Part shown: piece after piece, positions 1-11,274 of the stretch
Numbering within the stretch: position 1 is the first letter of the stretch
Layout of the letters: the number at the start of each line of letters is the position of its first letter
Assembly: GCA_964247055.1 (NCBI GenBank)
Contig: OZ176058.1
Span: 3,472,001-3,536,000, forward strand
Direction: 5' to 3'
Source: Paragordius varius
Taxonomy: Eukaryota; Nematomorpha
Length of the DNA: 64,000 nt
Made by a program: the position numbers and the translations under genes
Notes under the pieces: generated by a model
What the model was told of the DNA's origin: nothing
What the model saw: only the letters and a program-made list of their open reading frames with translations
Databases searched by the model: none

Positions 1-106
1 GGTCTCGGCCTGCTTCGCAGCCTGAGGAAGTCCTGCGGACTTCTTTAAGAAAATGAACCAACTCCAATCCTTCACTCTAACCCTAGCCCACAAACTCGAA
101 AACCCT
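1..106 (+). repeat. R100 repeat, plus orientation, A1 head
   Basis: Two adjacent stem-loops are visible. One is at 7-22 (GGC-C-TGC, loop TTC, GCAGCC, one bulge). The other is at 27-43 (GAAGTCC, loop TGC, GGACTTC, perfect 7-bp stem). They are followed by a conserved stretch containing CTAACCCTAGCCCA, which resembles degenerate TTAGGG telomere repeats on the other strand. It is GC-rich against a very AT-rich background. Confidence 0.75.
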
Positions 107-1600
107 ATATAATTATATCTGTGTATATTTACATAATTGACAACCATATAATCCCAAATATTTTAGTTCGGTTTTACAATTTTAGAGTATAAAGATGAAT
201 GCTTATTGTTGAAAAAGTCTTCCAGATAAAAATATTAATTACCTTGTTTCAAAAACGATAGGAACTAATATTAATTCATGCTTGTTAATCATAAAACCAT
301 TCAATATTATCGCATTTTGCCCAACTCCTTTATTAAAAAAGTTGGATGGAATTAGTTTAAATTTAGTTTAGGTTTCATTAATTAATAATTGATAAATTTT
401 CAGAAATAACTGATTATTAAGTTACTTATTTCCATATAGTATAAAAACATTTTTAACTCTTAAAGTATATGTCATAATATTTGATTAATTTTAATGATTT
501 ATTCATGAAAATAAAAGTCAACGTTTGGAATTAATCTTTTTAACAAGTAGTTAATGATTAATGGAAACAAGAATCGATATTATATTAAATAAAAGTTAAA
601 TTAAATCTTAATATTTATAACTTATTTTGAGGAAAATTTAAACCTAGATCGCTTGAAATCTTAATAGACCGATATTGAAATAAACTAATTTCCTTATATA
701 TATTAAACCAAATGTTTAATTAATCTAGAATTAGTTCTAGAGGTAATAATTTTTTTAAATAATTAATAATTTGTTTGTTTTAGATATGCTAATAATCAGC
801 CCATATTTGAAACATATTGCCAATTAAATTTAAAGTTTTAAAAATAAAATTGCAGATATAGAAATATAATAATAATTAGCTACAATTTAATTAGAATTAA
901 TTATGTTCTAAATTATTTTTGAGATGTTTAGAATATCAAACTTATTACGTAATAATTTATTAATTACAATAATTTAAAATATTTTTTAGATTAATAAAAT
1001 TATTATTTAATACCTAATATATATATAATTATTTATGAATTATTTCAGACAATTTAATTAGAAATAATTTTGTATTGTAAATTCATTTTGAATCTAAAAC
1101 TTATTACGTAATAATTTAATAAACTACATATATATATTTGATTTATTAACAATATAGAATTAATTTTATTAATAATATATGTTAAAATTATTTGAGACAA
1201 TCTAATTAAAATTAATTATTTTCTAAATTATTTTTGATATATAATCTATTTCATGTAATAAATATAATATAATCTAAAATATTTCCTAAATATATATATA
1301 ATTAAATTTGTTTAATCCTTAATAAATATTATTTGTAAATTATTTAAATTATTTTAAACTTAAATTTCTTTTTTCACAAATTAATTAATTTATTTACTTG
1401 TTACTTTATTTTGTTTATTCCAATATTCCCTTTATCCTAAATACTAAGACATATGTGTATACTGAATAATATTTTTAGACAACACATAAAAATATTTAAC
1501 ATTGTAATATTGCACATAAAAGGGGGATAAAATAAAATGTATGTGAAACAATGTTGCATAACACATAATAAACAAAAACAAGAAAGGGAAATGTACATAG
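107..1600. other. AT-rich head of A1, no gene seen
   Basis: Mostly ATTA/TAAT-rich sequence with recurrent short motifs such as AACTTATTACGTAATAATTTA (about 939 and 1097). I see no convincing exon. It is repeated nearly unchanged at 54066-55560 and in diverged form at 22955-23900. Confidence 0.5.
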
Positions 1601-1628
1601 GATTTTTCTAGAAGGGGGGAGAAAAGGC

Positions 1629-1703
1629 ATGCAAATGCGCACAACACATTGTTTAAGATGCACGTGTTCTTTCTTTGTTCCCCCCCCCTACACATATATA
1701 AAG
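1629..1703 (+). promoter_or_regulatory. Promoter-like cluster in A1 head
   Basis: An octamer-like ATGCAAAT (1629-1636), a palindromic E-box CACGTG (1661-1666), a C9 run, and a TATA-like TATATAAAG (1695-1703) lie in order about 115-185 bases before an ATG at 1816. In the diverged A2 head the E-box (ACACGTGT near 24017) and a CTATATATAG box are retained. This suggests a conserved role, but there is no expression evidence. Confidence 0.4.
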
Positions 1704-1815
1704 ACAAAAAATATTTTTAAATTTATTTTTTTAAATTCTTTTTTCCAAATTTACATTTGTTGCATAGAATGTATTCAAGTGCTTTTCCTCTTATGCAATT
1801 CAATGTATTGCCAAC

Positions 1816-1961
1816 ATGGATGGATTATTTTATTATTCAAGTAAAATTTAATTCTATTTAATTTTAGATTATAAAACTCAATATGCAAATCAAACAGGAA
1901 ATGGTGAAACCGATTATATTTTAAATGATTTCTGGTAAATTAATTTGTTAATAATTATAGA
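1816..1961 (+). CDS. Possible tiny spliced gene in unit head, A1
   Basis: The start ATG at 1816 (CCAACATGGATGG) heads a 25-nt exon. It is followed by a 27-nt GT-AG candidate intron (1841-1867), a 67-nt exon (1868-1934) and a 26-nt GT-AG candidate intron (1935-1960). Splicing the first intron joins the frame to an open, polar reading (…YKTQYANQTGNGETDY…). The frame stops at the next junction, giving about 30 residues. A later GTAAGT donor near 2073 may belong to the same transcript. Several upstream ATGs and the short product weaken the model. It has no recognised family. The A2 copy keeps the start and first donor but has stops. Confidence 0.3.
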
Positions 1962-2204
1962 TTAAGATTAATTCAAAGTTTAAAGAACAATGTACAGTGA
2001 AAACATGTTGAGACTGATTGTGTAACCGAAATGGGAAATTGAACTATTGCCATTTAGCCTAATTAATTCTGGTAAGTTTCGCATGTTTTGTCTATTTCAT
2101 TTAAAATACTTTGTTAGATAGCATTAAAATATGTTCAGAGTAGAAGAACACTATTATTGATTGCCTTAAAAAGTTAAGAGATTTTTTTTATCTTTTCTTG
2201 CTTT

Positions 2205-2760
2205 TTCCCAAAAAATTGGTTATATCTTGGAAATTTTTAACAATGTCTCTAGATTTTATTAATTTACTCTACTTGTAAGAATAAATGGCTAATAATTGTT
2301 ATATATTTCTACGAATTTTTTTAAATTTATTTTTTCGACAAAGGAAGTTAACCTAAAAAGGTTAACACATGTTATCATTTATATTGAGGTTTATATTTTC
2401 TGGAAATTTTTTATAATTTTTTTTATTTACTCTACTTGTAAGAACAAATGGTTAATAATTGTTACATATTTCTACGAATTTTTTTTAAATTTATTTTTTC
2501 GATAAAGGAAGTTAACCTAAAAAGGTGAACACATGTTACCATTTATATTGAGGTGTATTTTTTCTGGAAATTTTAACAATGTTCATAGCTTTTTTTAATT
2601 TACTCTACTTGTACAAATAAATGGCAATAATTATTACATATTTTTAGCAATTTTTAATCTTGTAAACTTTCAAATTTTATTTTTGTTAAGGGAAGTTTAA
2701 CTAAAAAGGTTAACACATGTTACCATTTATATTGAGGCGTATATTATAGCAGCACTGCAA
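2205..2760 (+). repeat. Three ~170-bp tandem units carrying a GTTAACCT palindrome
   Basis: Each unit runs from TTTACTCTACTTGTA… through a palindromic box to …TTTATATTGAGG. The first box is a perfect inverted repeat, GTTAACCTAAAAAGGTTAAC (2347-2366); the others are at 2511-2530 and 2695-2714 with one or two changes. Each box is followed by ACACATGTTA. The repetition and the surviving palindrome suggest a protein-binding site. Confidence 0.6.
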
Positions 2761-3103
2761 GTATCCACCTAAAGAAGAACCAAATAAATGTCTATTTATT
2801 ACATTATTTATATTGAATTGGTGAATAGTTTTTTATTCTTGGAAATATTTGTTTCTGTTATGTTTAATTTTGTTTCATGCGTGTTGAATAATAAATTTCT
2901 TTACCTAAGAAAATCAATTTATACTTGTTAAATATAAAATATTTTAGAAATGAATTTCTTTATTTAAAAAATCACCAGAATTAAAAAATTTTGAAAAAAA
3001 AATAAATAAAAATTATTTGAAATGCTAAATCTTATGAAGTTGTTAAGAATGTTCAAAGGTGTTAAAAAATTTCTAAAAACAATTCTCGAAAACTCTTGTA
3101 AAC

Positions 3104-3688
3104 TAATGTGACCAGATATTTTAAACTCGGACGCAGTACAAAATTAAAACATACTTTGTCTGTTTTTAAACCATCGGTGTGGTATATTACACAGTTTCCA
3201 CAAAAAACATCCTGCTGAAAAATATATATTCTTATAGGAAAATATCAGGATTAGCATGGTGCTTTTGGTTTTACGAGTTATTAAAGAAAGTTATTTACAC
3301 TCTTGTGGTAGGTGCTCAGTATAAAATTGCAAAAGGCGCGCAATTTTTCATATATATTTTTTTGTGAAAGCTAAATTAAAAAATATCAGTAAATATAACA
3401 TCAACTACATACAAAAATTAAAAAAAAATTTAAAATTTTAAATTTTTTGATGTGAGTTCTGATAGTCCTAAATTTTTGGTCTTTAATAGACTGTTCTCTT
3501 AAAAAACCCAAATATTCGGATATTGTTCAATAATTTTAAATATATACTAAATTTTGATATCAACTAAATATATTTTTTAAAAAATGCACACTTCCAAAAA
3601 TTTAGTCTTTAGCAAAATTTTGTTGAAGCATACTTCATATTATTTTCAGCATGATGGAAACATTATAAACGGTTGAGTTATTTACAAC

Positions 3689-3748
<60 letters not shown>

Positions 3749-4677
3749 GATAATGCTAATTCTCAATCACTTTGATTAAAATGGTTCGTTTTCAAATTTA
3801 TATTAAATAAAAATTGTTTTTTTTACAAAAATTCGCCAAAATTTTATAAGCCAACAAAACCTCTAAATTGAAATTCTGAACCTATAGTAATCTTTAACAT
3901 CATCGAATTATTTAGAAAAAGGGTTTTATTATATCTTAAAGCGTTATACCGTTTTCATCAAGCTTCAAAATAAAATTAAATAAGGTTTAACAAAATATCT
4001 CAAATTTGTTTATGAAAAAAATAATAAAACTAATAAAATTTAAAGTTTAGGAAAAAAATTAAGTAATATCACAAAACGTAGAAACTCTTAATTTTTTAAT
4101 TTTCAATACAAAAAAAAGGTTATTTCGGAATCATATGCCATATATAATAAATTTTATATTTATGTTATGGGAATAACAATTTTTTATATAATTTTCCGTT
4201 TGATAATTATAACAAAAATTGAACTTTCTAAACTTGATCAAACATTTATTAAAATAATATTATGTAACTTTTGAAATTGGAGGCACCTTTTCTTACGCAA
4301 GCCCTGAGTGAAAGTGCCATTAGCCTGAATCTTAAGGTGTGGAGCCCCAGATTTATAGTTTCGCCACTGCGCAAAAGGCTGCAATCTTAAGTTTTATGTA
4401 TAATTCGAGCAGAAATATATTAACCATTTATAGGCCAATCTTAGTTTTTTTACCGAAAAATGAACCATTTCTTTACAAATTATGAGGTTATTTTTATTGA
4501 GGGTACTATATTAAATACTAAAATAATTTTCTAGAATAATCAAATTTAATATATATTTATAAAAATTATTTTTTTTTCAATTTCAAAAAGCAGTACAAAA
4601 GAGGGCGCAGTACTGGCTCAGTTTTTTTCTGAAAACCCAGTACTGTACTGCGAAAAACAGCTTATCTGGTCACCTTA
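3104..4677. mobile_element. Non-autonomous hAT-like DNA transposon
   Basis: The ends are TAATGTGACCAGATA and its near-perfect inverse TATCTGGTCACCTTA (15-bp terminal inverted repeats, one mismatch), with CGCAGTAC shared subterminally. It is flanked by an 8-bp direct repeat TTGTAAAC (3096-3103, 4678-4685). A3 has a single uninterrupted TTGTAAAC at 57058-57065 with both flanks continuous, so this is an insertion. An 8-bp duplication and TAAGGTGACCA-type ends fit the hAT superfamily. No transposase frame is seen; the longest frame (3179-3367) shows no recognisable domain. Confidence 0.8.
3691..3744. repeat. (TA)27 microsatellite
   Basis: Uninterrupted TA dinucleotide run inside the hAT-like element. 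Confidence 0.9.
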
Positions 4678-4689
4678 TTGTAAACCCAA

Positions 4690-6640
4690 TTTTTTACTCT
4701 AAAATGGCTCTAAAATTCTTTTAAAAATAAAAGAATGTTAAAAAGTATTAAAACTTCCTAATCTAATATAGTCCTGAACTTAAAAAAGCGGTAAAATTCC
4801 TTAAATTTTTTTAGCGCTAAATTTTTAATTTCTAAAAAAGCAGTAAAATGACTAAAAACCGGTAGGATTATTTAAGAACCTTTTTTAAAGGCAAAAATTA
4901 CCTAAAGATTTAAAAAATGGCAAATAATCTTTTAAAAAAACGCTAAAATTCTTACTAAGGTCAAAAATGCCAAAATTCTTTAAAAAAGCGTAAATTTTAT
5001 TTTTAAATTTAAAAACTGCGAAAATTTTCTAAAAAACCGATATTTATCGTAAAAAACCGCTAAAATTCTAAAAAGGCTAAAACTCTTTATTATTCGCAAA
5101 GGACAAAAATTACTTATAATTCTAAAGCAGTAAAATTTAGAAATTGCTAATATCTCTAAAAATCATCTGAAGAGGCTAATTTTCCAAAACCTATAAGAAT
5201 CCTTTAAAAATTATGATTATTTTTTTTAAATCTAATAAACAAGCGATGAAATTTAAAAACAGCTTAAAACTCTAGAAAACGCCGAATCTTAAAATTTTAA
5301 AATTTTCTAAAAATGGCAATTTCATTTTTAAATTTTATAATTTTTTAAAAACCATTTAAATTCTTTGAAAAATTCTTTAAGAAGCGCTAAAATTTTTAAA
5401 AATTGTTAAAAAAAATTCGCAAAAAATTGCTACAAATTTTAAATTCGCTCAAAATTTCTTAAAACCGCTAAAATTGTTTAAACAAGCATAAATATTCTTT
5501 TTAAATCCAAAAAATCGCTTGAAATTTCCGTAAAACCGCTAAAATTCTCCAAAAACCGCTAAAACTATCTAAAAAGTCTATTTCTTTAAAATTATTTTTA
5601 AAACCGCTAAAATTTTTAGAAAAATCGATAAAACTCCTTTTCAATCAAAAAAATGCGCTTGTATTTTTTAAAACCGCTGAAATTCTCTAAAAATCGCTAA
5701 AATTTTTAAAAAACGTAAAAATGTTCTTTTAAAATCGCTAAAAAGCCTAAATATCCTTTTTAAATCAAAAAATGCGCTGAAATTCTTTAAAAACCGCTAA
5801 AACTTTATAAAAACCGCTAAAACTTTCTTAAAAACCGCTAAAACTTTCTTAAAAACCGCTAAAACTTTCTAAAAACCGCTAAAACTTTTTAAAAACCGCT
5901 AAAACCTTTTTAAAAATTGCTAAAACTTTATAAAAACCGCTAAAACTTTATAAAAACTTAAAACTTTCTAAAAACTGTTAAAACTTTCTCAAAACTGTTA
6001 AAACTTTCTCAAAACTGTTAAAACTTTCTCATAACCGCTAAAACCTTTTTAAAAAACGCTAAAACTTTATAAAAACCGCTAAACTTTATAAAAACTTTTA
6101 AAACTTTCTCAAAACTGTTAAAACTTTCTCATAACCGCTAAAACTTTTTAAAAACTGTTAAAACTTAACTTTCTCATAACCGCTAAAACCTTTTTAAAAA
6201 CCGCTAAAACCTTTTTAAAAATTGCTAAAACTTTATAAAAACCGCTAAAACTTTATAAAAACTGTTAAAACTTTCTCAAAACTGTTAAAACTTTCTCATA
6301 ACCGCTAAAACCTTTTTAAAAACCGCTAAAATTATCTAAAAATCTTTAAAACTTTTTAAAAAAGTCTATTACTTAAAATATTCTTAAAACCGCTAAAATT
6401 ATATAAAACCGCTAAATTTCTCTAACGCTAAAATTTTCTAACGCTAAAATTAAAGTATGCGCTAAAAATTTCTGTGCTCTCTAATAAAATCCATGAAAAA
6501 AGCTTAAATATTCTTTTTAAAAATTGCTAAAAAACCGCTGATTACTTTAAAAACCGCTAAAATTGTTTAAACAAACGTAAATATTCTTTTTTAATCAAGA
6601 AATGCTCTGAAATTTATAAAAAATCGGAAATAAATATTTT
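4690..6640. repeat. 20-bp minisatellite, degenerate start of A1 array
   Basis: From about 4770 the sequence becomes variants of an AAAACCGCTAAAA…CTTTA motif. It is irregular at first and by 5790 settles into clear 20-mers such as AAAACTTTCTAAAAACCGCT. The edge is much more degenerate than the centre, as expected if unequal exchange homogenises the middle of an array. All six frames of the 20-mer hit stops within a few units, so it is not coding. Confidence 0.8.
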
Positions 6641-7095
6641 TATTAATCATTTGTTTTAATTAATCAGTTGTTATTCAATTTTTTAAATTCAATTGTTTTA
6701 ATTAATCAGTTGTTTTAATTAATCATTTGTTTTTATTAATCATTTGTATCAATTAATCAGTTGTTTTTATTAATCAGTTGTATTTATTTATCAGTTGTTT
6801 TAACTAATCAGTTGTTACCAGTTATTTTAATTAATCAGTTATAAATCAGTTGTTTTAATTAATCAGCTGTTTACTAATCATTTGTTTTAATTAATCATTT
6901 GTTTTTATTAATTTGTTTTTATTAATCAGTTGTATTAATTTATCAGTTGTTTTAACTAATCAGTTGTTATCACTTATTTTAATTAATCAGTTATAAATCA
7001 GTTGTTTTAAGTAATCAGCTGTTTTAATTTATCAGTATTTATTAATTTATTAATCATTTGTTATTATTATGTGATTTTATTAATGAGTTGTTTCA
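6640..7095. repeat. TTTTAATTAATCAGTTG-type array inside the minisatellite
   Basis: About 25 irregular units built on TTAATCAGTTGTTTTA. This is a different repeat family from the flanking 20-mers. A3 lacks it: its array passes from sequence equivalent to 6075 directly to 7168. The same family recurs in the tails (10530, 36955, 61490). Confidence 0.75.
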
Positions 7096-9340
7096 TCTAA
7101 AAACCGCCAAAGCTATCTAGAAAGTCTATTTCTTAAAAAATATTCTAAAAACGGGAATTTAAAAACCGCTAAAATTATCTAAAAACCCTAAAACTTTCTA
7201 AAAACTGCTAATATTTATAAAAAATCGCCAAAATTCCTTTTAAATGAAAAAACCGCTAAAACTATTTTAACACCGCTATAACCTTTCTAAAAACCGCTAA
7301 AACTTTCTAAAAACCGCTAAAACTTTCTAAAAACCGCTAAAACTTTCTAAAAACCGCTAAAACTTTGTCAAAACTGTTAAAACTTTCTCAAAACTGTTAA
7401 AACTTTCTCAAAACTGTTAAAACTTTCTCATAACCGCTAAAACCTTTTTAAAAACCGCTAAAACTTTCTCAAAACTGTTAAAACTTTCTCAAAACTGTTA
7501 AAACTTTCTCAAAACTGTTAAAACTTTCTCAAAACTGTTAAAACTTTCTCAAAACTGTTAAAACTTTCTCAAAACTGTTAAAACTTTCTCATAACCGCTA
7601 AAACTTTCTAAAAACCGCTAAAACCTTTTTATAAACCGCTAAAACCTTTTTAAAAACCGCTAAAACTTTCTAAAAACCGCTAAAACTTTTTAAAAACTGT
7701 TAAAACTTTCTCAAACTTTTAAAACTTTCTAAAAACCGCTAAAACTTTTTAAAAACCGCTAAAACTACCTAAAAACCGCTAAAACTACCTAAAAACCGCT
7801 AAAACTACCTAAAAACCGCTAAAACTACCTAAAAACCGCTAAAACTACCTAAAAACCGCTAAAACTTTCTAAAAACCGCTAAAATCTTTCTAAAAACCGC
7901 TAAAACCTTTCTAAAAACTGTTAAAACTTTCTAAAAACTGTTAAAACTTTCTCATAACTGCTAAAACTTTCTCATAACCGCTAAAACTTTCTCATAACCG
8001 CTAAAACTTTCTAAAAACCGCTTAAACTTTCTAAAAATCGCTAAAACTTTCTAATCGCTAAAACTTTTTAAAAACTGTTAAAACTTTCTAAAAACCGCTA
8101 AAACTACCTAAAAACCGCAAAAACTACCTAAAAACCGTTAAAACTTTCTCAAAACCGTTAAAACTTTCTCAAAACGGTTAAAACTTTCTCAAAACGGTTA
8201 AAACTTTCTCATAACTGTTAAAACTTTCTCATAACTGTTAAAACTTTCTAAAAACAGCTACAACTTTCTAAAAACAGCTACAACTTTCTAAAAACAGCTA
8301 CAACTTTCTAAAAACAGCTACAACTTTCTAAAAACAGCTACAACTCTCTAAAAACAGCTACAACTTTCTAAAAACAGCTACAACTCTCTAAAAACCGCTA
8401 AAACTCTCTAAAAACCGCTAAAACCATCTAAAAACCGCTAAAACCATCTAAAAACCGCTAGAGATCTTTAAAACTGCTACAACTCTTTAAAACTGCTACA
8501 ACTCTTTAAAACCCGCTAAAACTTTCTAAAAACAGCTACAACTTTCTAAAAACCGCTAAAATTCTTTAAAAAATGCTAAAACTTTTTAAAAAATGCTAAA
8601 ACTCTTTAAAAATGCTAAAACTTTTTAAAAAATGCTAAAACTCTTTAAAAAATGCTAAAACTCTTTAAAAAATGCTAAAACTCTTTAAAAATTGCTATAA
8701 AACTTCTCTATAAAACTTCTTAAAAATTGCTATAAAACTCTTTTAAAACTTTTTAAAAACAGCTACAACTATTTAAAAACCGCTAAAGCTCTCTAAAAAC
8801 CGTTAGAAATCTTTAAAAACTCTTTATAAACCCCTAAAACTCTCTAAAAACCGCTAAAACCATCTAAAAACCGTTAGAAATCTTTAAAAACCGCTAAAAA
8901 TCTTTAAAAACCGCTAAAACTCTTTAAAAACCGCTAAAACTCTTTAAAAAACGCTAAAACTCTTTAAAAACCGCTAAAACTTTTTAAAAAGCGCTAAAAC
9001 TCCTTAAAAATTGCTAAAACTCCTTAAAAATAGCTAAAACTCTTTTAAAACTCTCTATAAACCGCTAAAACTTTCTAAAAACCGCTAAAACTCTTTAAAA
9101 ACCGCTAAAGTTCTTTAAAACTAAAACTCTTTAAAAAATGCTAAAACTCCTTAAAAATTGCTATTAAACTCCTTAAAAATTGCAAAAACTCTTTTAAAAC
9201 TCTCTATTAACCGCTAAAACTTTCTAAAAACCGTTAAAACTTTCTAAAAACAGCTACAACTCTTAAAAAACCGCTAAAGCTCTTTAACCGCTACAACCAT
9301 TTAAAAACCGCTAACATTCTTTAAAAGTGACTAAATATTC
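7095..9340. repeat. 20-bp minisatellite, main A1 array
   Basis: Tandem 20-mers occur in homogeneous sub-blocks. There are runs of AAAACTTTCTCAAAACTGTT (around 7380-7600), six AAAACTACCTAAAAACCGCT (about 7760-7860), eight or so CAACTTTCTAAAAACAGCTA (8250-8390), and TTTAAAAAATGCTAAAACTC (8570-8690). Block-wise variants indicate local amplification of single units or short runs. Confidence 0.85.
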
Positions 9341-9357
9341 TTTGTTTAAATCATAAA

Positions 9358-9995
9358 ATGCTCTCTAAATTGAACAAATTATTGTCTGGAGTAACTATAG
9401 CTCAAGGTGTCAAAAACGGCAAACCTTTTTAAAAACCGCAAAATCACCTTTTTTTATTTAAATTATATTATTTAACCAATTAGCCATTTTAAATAGCGTA
9501 TTTATAATTTTAATCTCAATAGATTGTAACATACTTTTTTTTGTTTAGAATGCGATGTCTTACAGAAGTACGCAGGATTTCGTTGGCCTATTGCCCAACA
9601 AAACTGATGTAGAAAATACCAGGAATGTTTCGGAATTGGGTAATTATTATTTTATATTTTGTTGATCAGTTTTCAATTATTATTTAAGTATTTTGGTTAA
9701 TAATTGTTTTGTTTTATAAATCATTATTACAATAATCAACTGTTTTATGTAATTAGCTTTATCAGTTGTTTTAATTAATCAATTAATTGTTTTTAGTTTT
9801 AAAATTGGCTAGCTTGAGATATAAAGATAGTTTTTTAAAAAGAATATATAGAATATAAATTTGTTATTTATCGTTATTTATTATTATAACGTAATATTCA
9901 ATCATCAATTGTTACATTTTTTTTAATTTACTGTAGAATGTGTTGCTGGTATATGCCCGAAACGGAAACGAAGTGTATTGAAAAAACTTAATTGA
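9358..9995 (+). pseudogene. Small three-exon Cys-containing gene in unit tail, A1 (exon 2 frameshifted)
   Basis: Exon 1 is 9358-9406 (MLSKLNKLLSGVTIAQ plus one base). Exon 2 is 9549-9639, after a TTTTTTTTGTTTAG acceptor. Exon 3 is 9937-9995, after CTGTAG, ending with TGA. All junctions are phase 1, and exons 2 and 3 both start AATG(C/T)G. In A2, which has one base fewer near 9564, exon 2 is fully open. Here the extra base shifts the frame to a stop. Exon 3 differs from the other copies by a clean 3-nt insertion (CVAGICPKRK versus CVGICPKRK), which supports coding history. The predicted product is about 64 residues with no recognised family. Confidence 0.4.
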
Positions 9996-10529
9996 ATATT
10001 TTGGAAGAATTTGGTAATTTAGATTAAATTTTGGAATAGATTTTATCACTATTTTCTCAACTTTACATTTTTTCTCAAAATAAATTAATTTTTTTATTAA
10101 AATTGATGTCGTTTTTGATGCTCTTTAATTAAAGAAGATAATTGATGTAATAAATCTTTTTTTTATTAATTACTATTTATAATAAACTACTGAGTTAAAA
10201 CAAATGAGTTATTTTTTATTAAGATATATAATATTGTTCCTTTAATTTTTACCGCAAAATGACAAAATATCACTTTTTTAACATACTTTATAATTTTTTT
10301 AAATAAACATTTTTCTTGATCAGCTGTTTTTTTGGATTAGATAATAATTATTTAATAGTTTCAATATATTTATTTTTTTAAATGATTAAAGATTTAATAT
10401 TTTGACTTTATATTTTATTTTATATTTAGGAAACAATATAGTATCCACTTCATTGCTGCCATACCAAATAAACTATTTAAGTATGAATTATCTGAATATT
10501 TTTTAATTTTTTCTTTATTATTTGATAAA

Positions 10530-10748
10530 TAAGTTGTTTTATTATTCAGTTGTTATTAATGAGTTGTTATTAATGAGTTGTTTATTAATCAGTTGTTTTA
10601 ATTAATCAGTTGTATTTATTTATTATTTGTTTTAAATAATCATTTTTTATTAATCAGTTTTTCAGTTGTTTTTATTAATCAGTTGTTTTAATTAATCTGT
10701 TGTTTTTAATTATTATTTGTTTTTAACAATCAGCTGTTTTAATTAATT
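10530..10748. repeat. TTAATCAGTTG-type repeats, A1 tail
   Basis: About a dozen irregular units of TTTTATTAATCAGTTG, ending against the inverted R100 copy. Sparse units also occur at 9660-9800. Confidence 0.7.
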
Positions 10749-10749
10749 A

Positions 10750-10837
10750 GGTTTAAAGCACTTTAAGGGTTTTGAGTTTGTGGGCTAGGGTTAGGGAGAG
10801 GGATTGGAGTTGGTTCATTTTCTTAAAGAAATCCGCT
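10750..10837 (-). repeat. R100 repeat, inverted, A1 tail (inner copy)
   Basis: The reverse complement matches R100 from the ACTTTAAA side through the telomere-like core (TAGGGTTAGGG) to TTAAAGAA. It stops before the GAAGTCC hairpin. A more decayed fragment follows at about 10940-10995. Confidence 0.7.
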
Positions 10838-11274
10838 ATAAATTTATATAACCTTTTTTCTGACACATCTCTTCTCACAAGAAAATGCCCTCTTGATTAA
10901 AGTTTTTGAATAAAATTTTTGGAAAACTTATTTTAAACCACAATAAGGGTTTCTAGTTTTAAGTTAGGGTCAGGTTTTTAAAGAAGTCCGCAAATTAATT
11001 TTTATATTGGTTGTTTGAGGTATTTACGCAAAAACCTCTGACATAGACAACTGATTTCTTGGAAACTTTTCATTTTTTTGGATAAATTTCATATAATTCT
11101 TTTGTTATATATTAGGATTAAAGTATCACCTGTTTTTGGTGTAATATGAGTCAATTTAATTTTACCAAACCTCAATGTTAAACTCTAACCTATCACCGCT
11201 AAAACTTGTGTATAAAGCTTTTTCTCATGATCTTAGCTGTTATTATGGTTTTTGAGCAAAATCCTTATCGATCT

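Noticed and set aside
1-106. True telomere or healed chromosome end at R100
   Set aside because: Only two or three degenerate TTAGGG-like units occur per copy, always embedded in the same 105-bp repeat with sequence on both sides.
1444-1707. Minus-strand open frame of 87 codons, repeated at 55403-55669
   Set aside because: It is hydrophobic and AT-driven, runs across the promoter-like cluster, and is present twice only because A1 and A3 are near-identical. The A2 head does not keep it.
1629-1844. Plus-strand open frame of 71 codons, repeated at 55591
   Set aside because: It spans the E-box, poly-C and TATA-like motifs and differs in frame from the better ATG at 1816; it is not kept in A2.
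4690-9340. Short regular repeats that could suggest a CRISPR array
   Set aside because: The 20-mers are directly adjacent without unique spacers, there is no leader or cas gene, and the DNA is eukaryotic.
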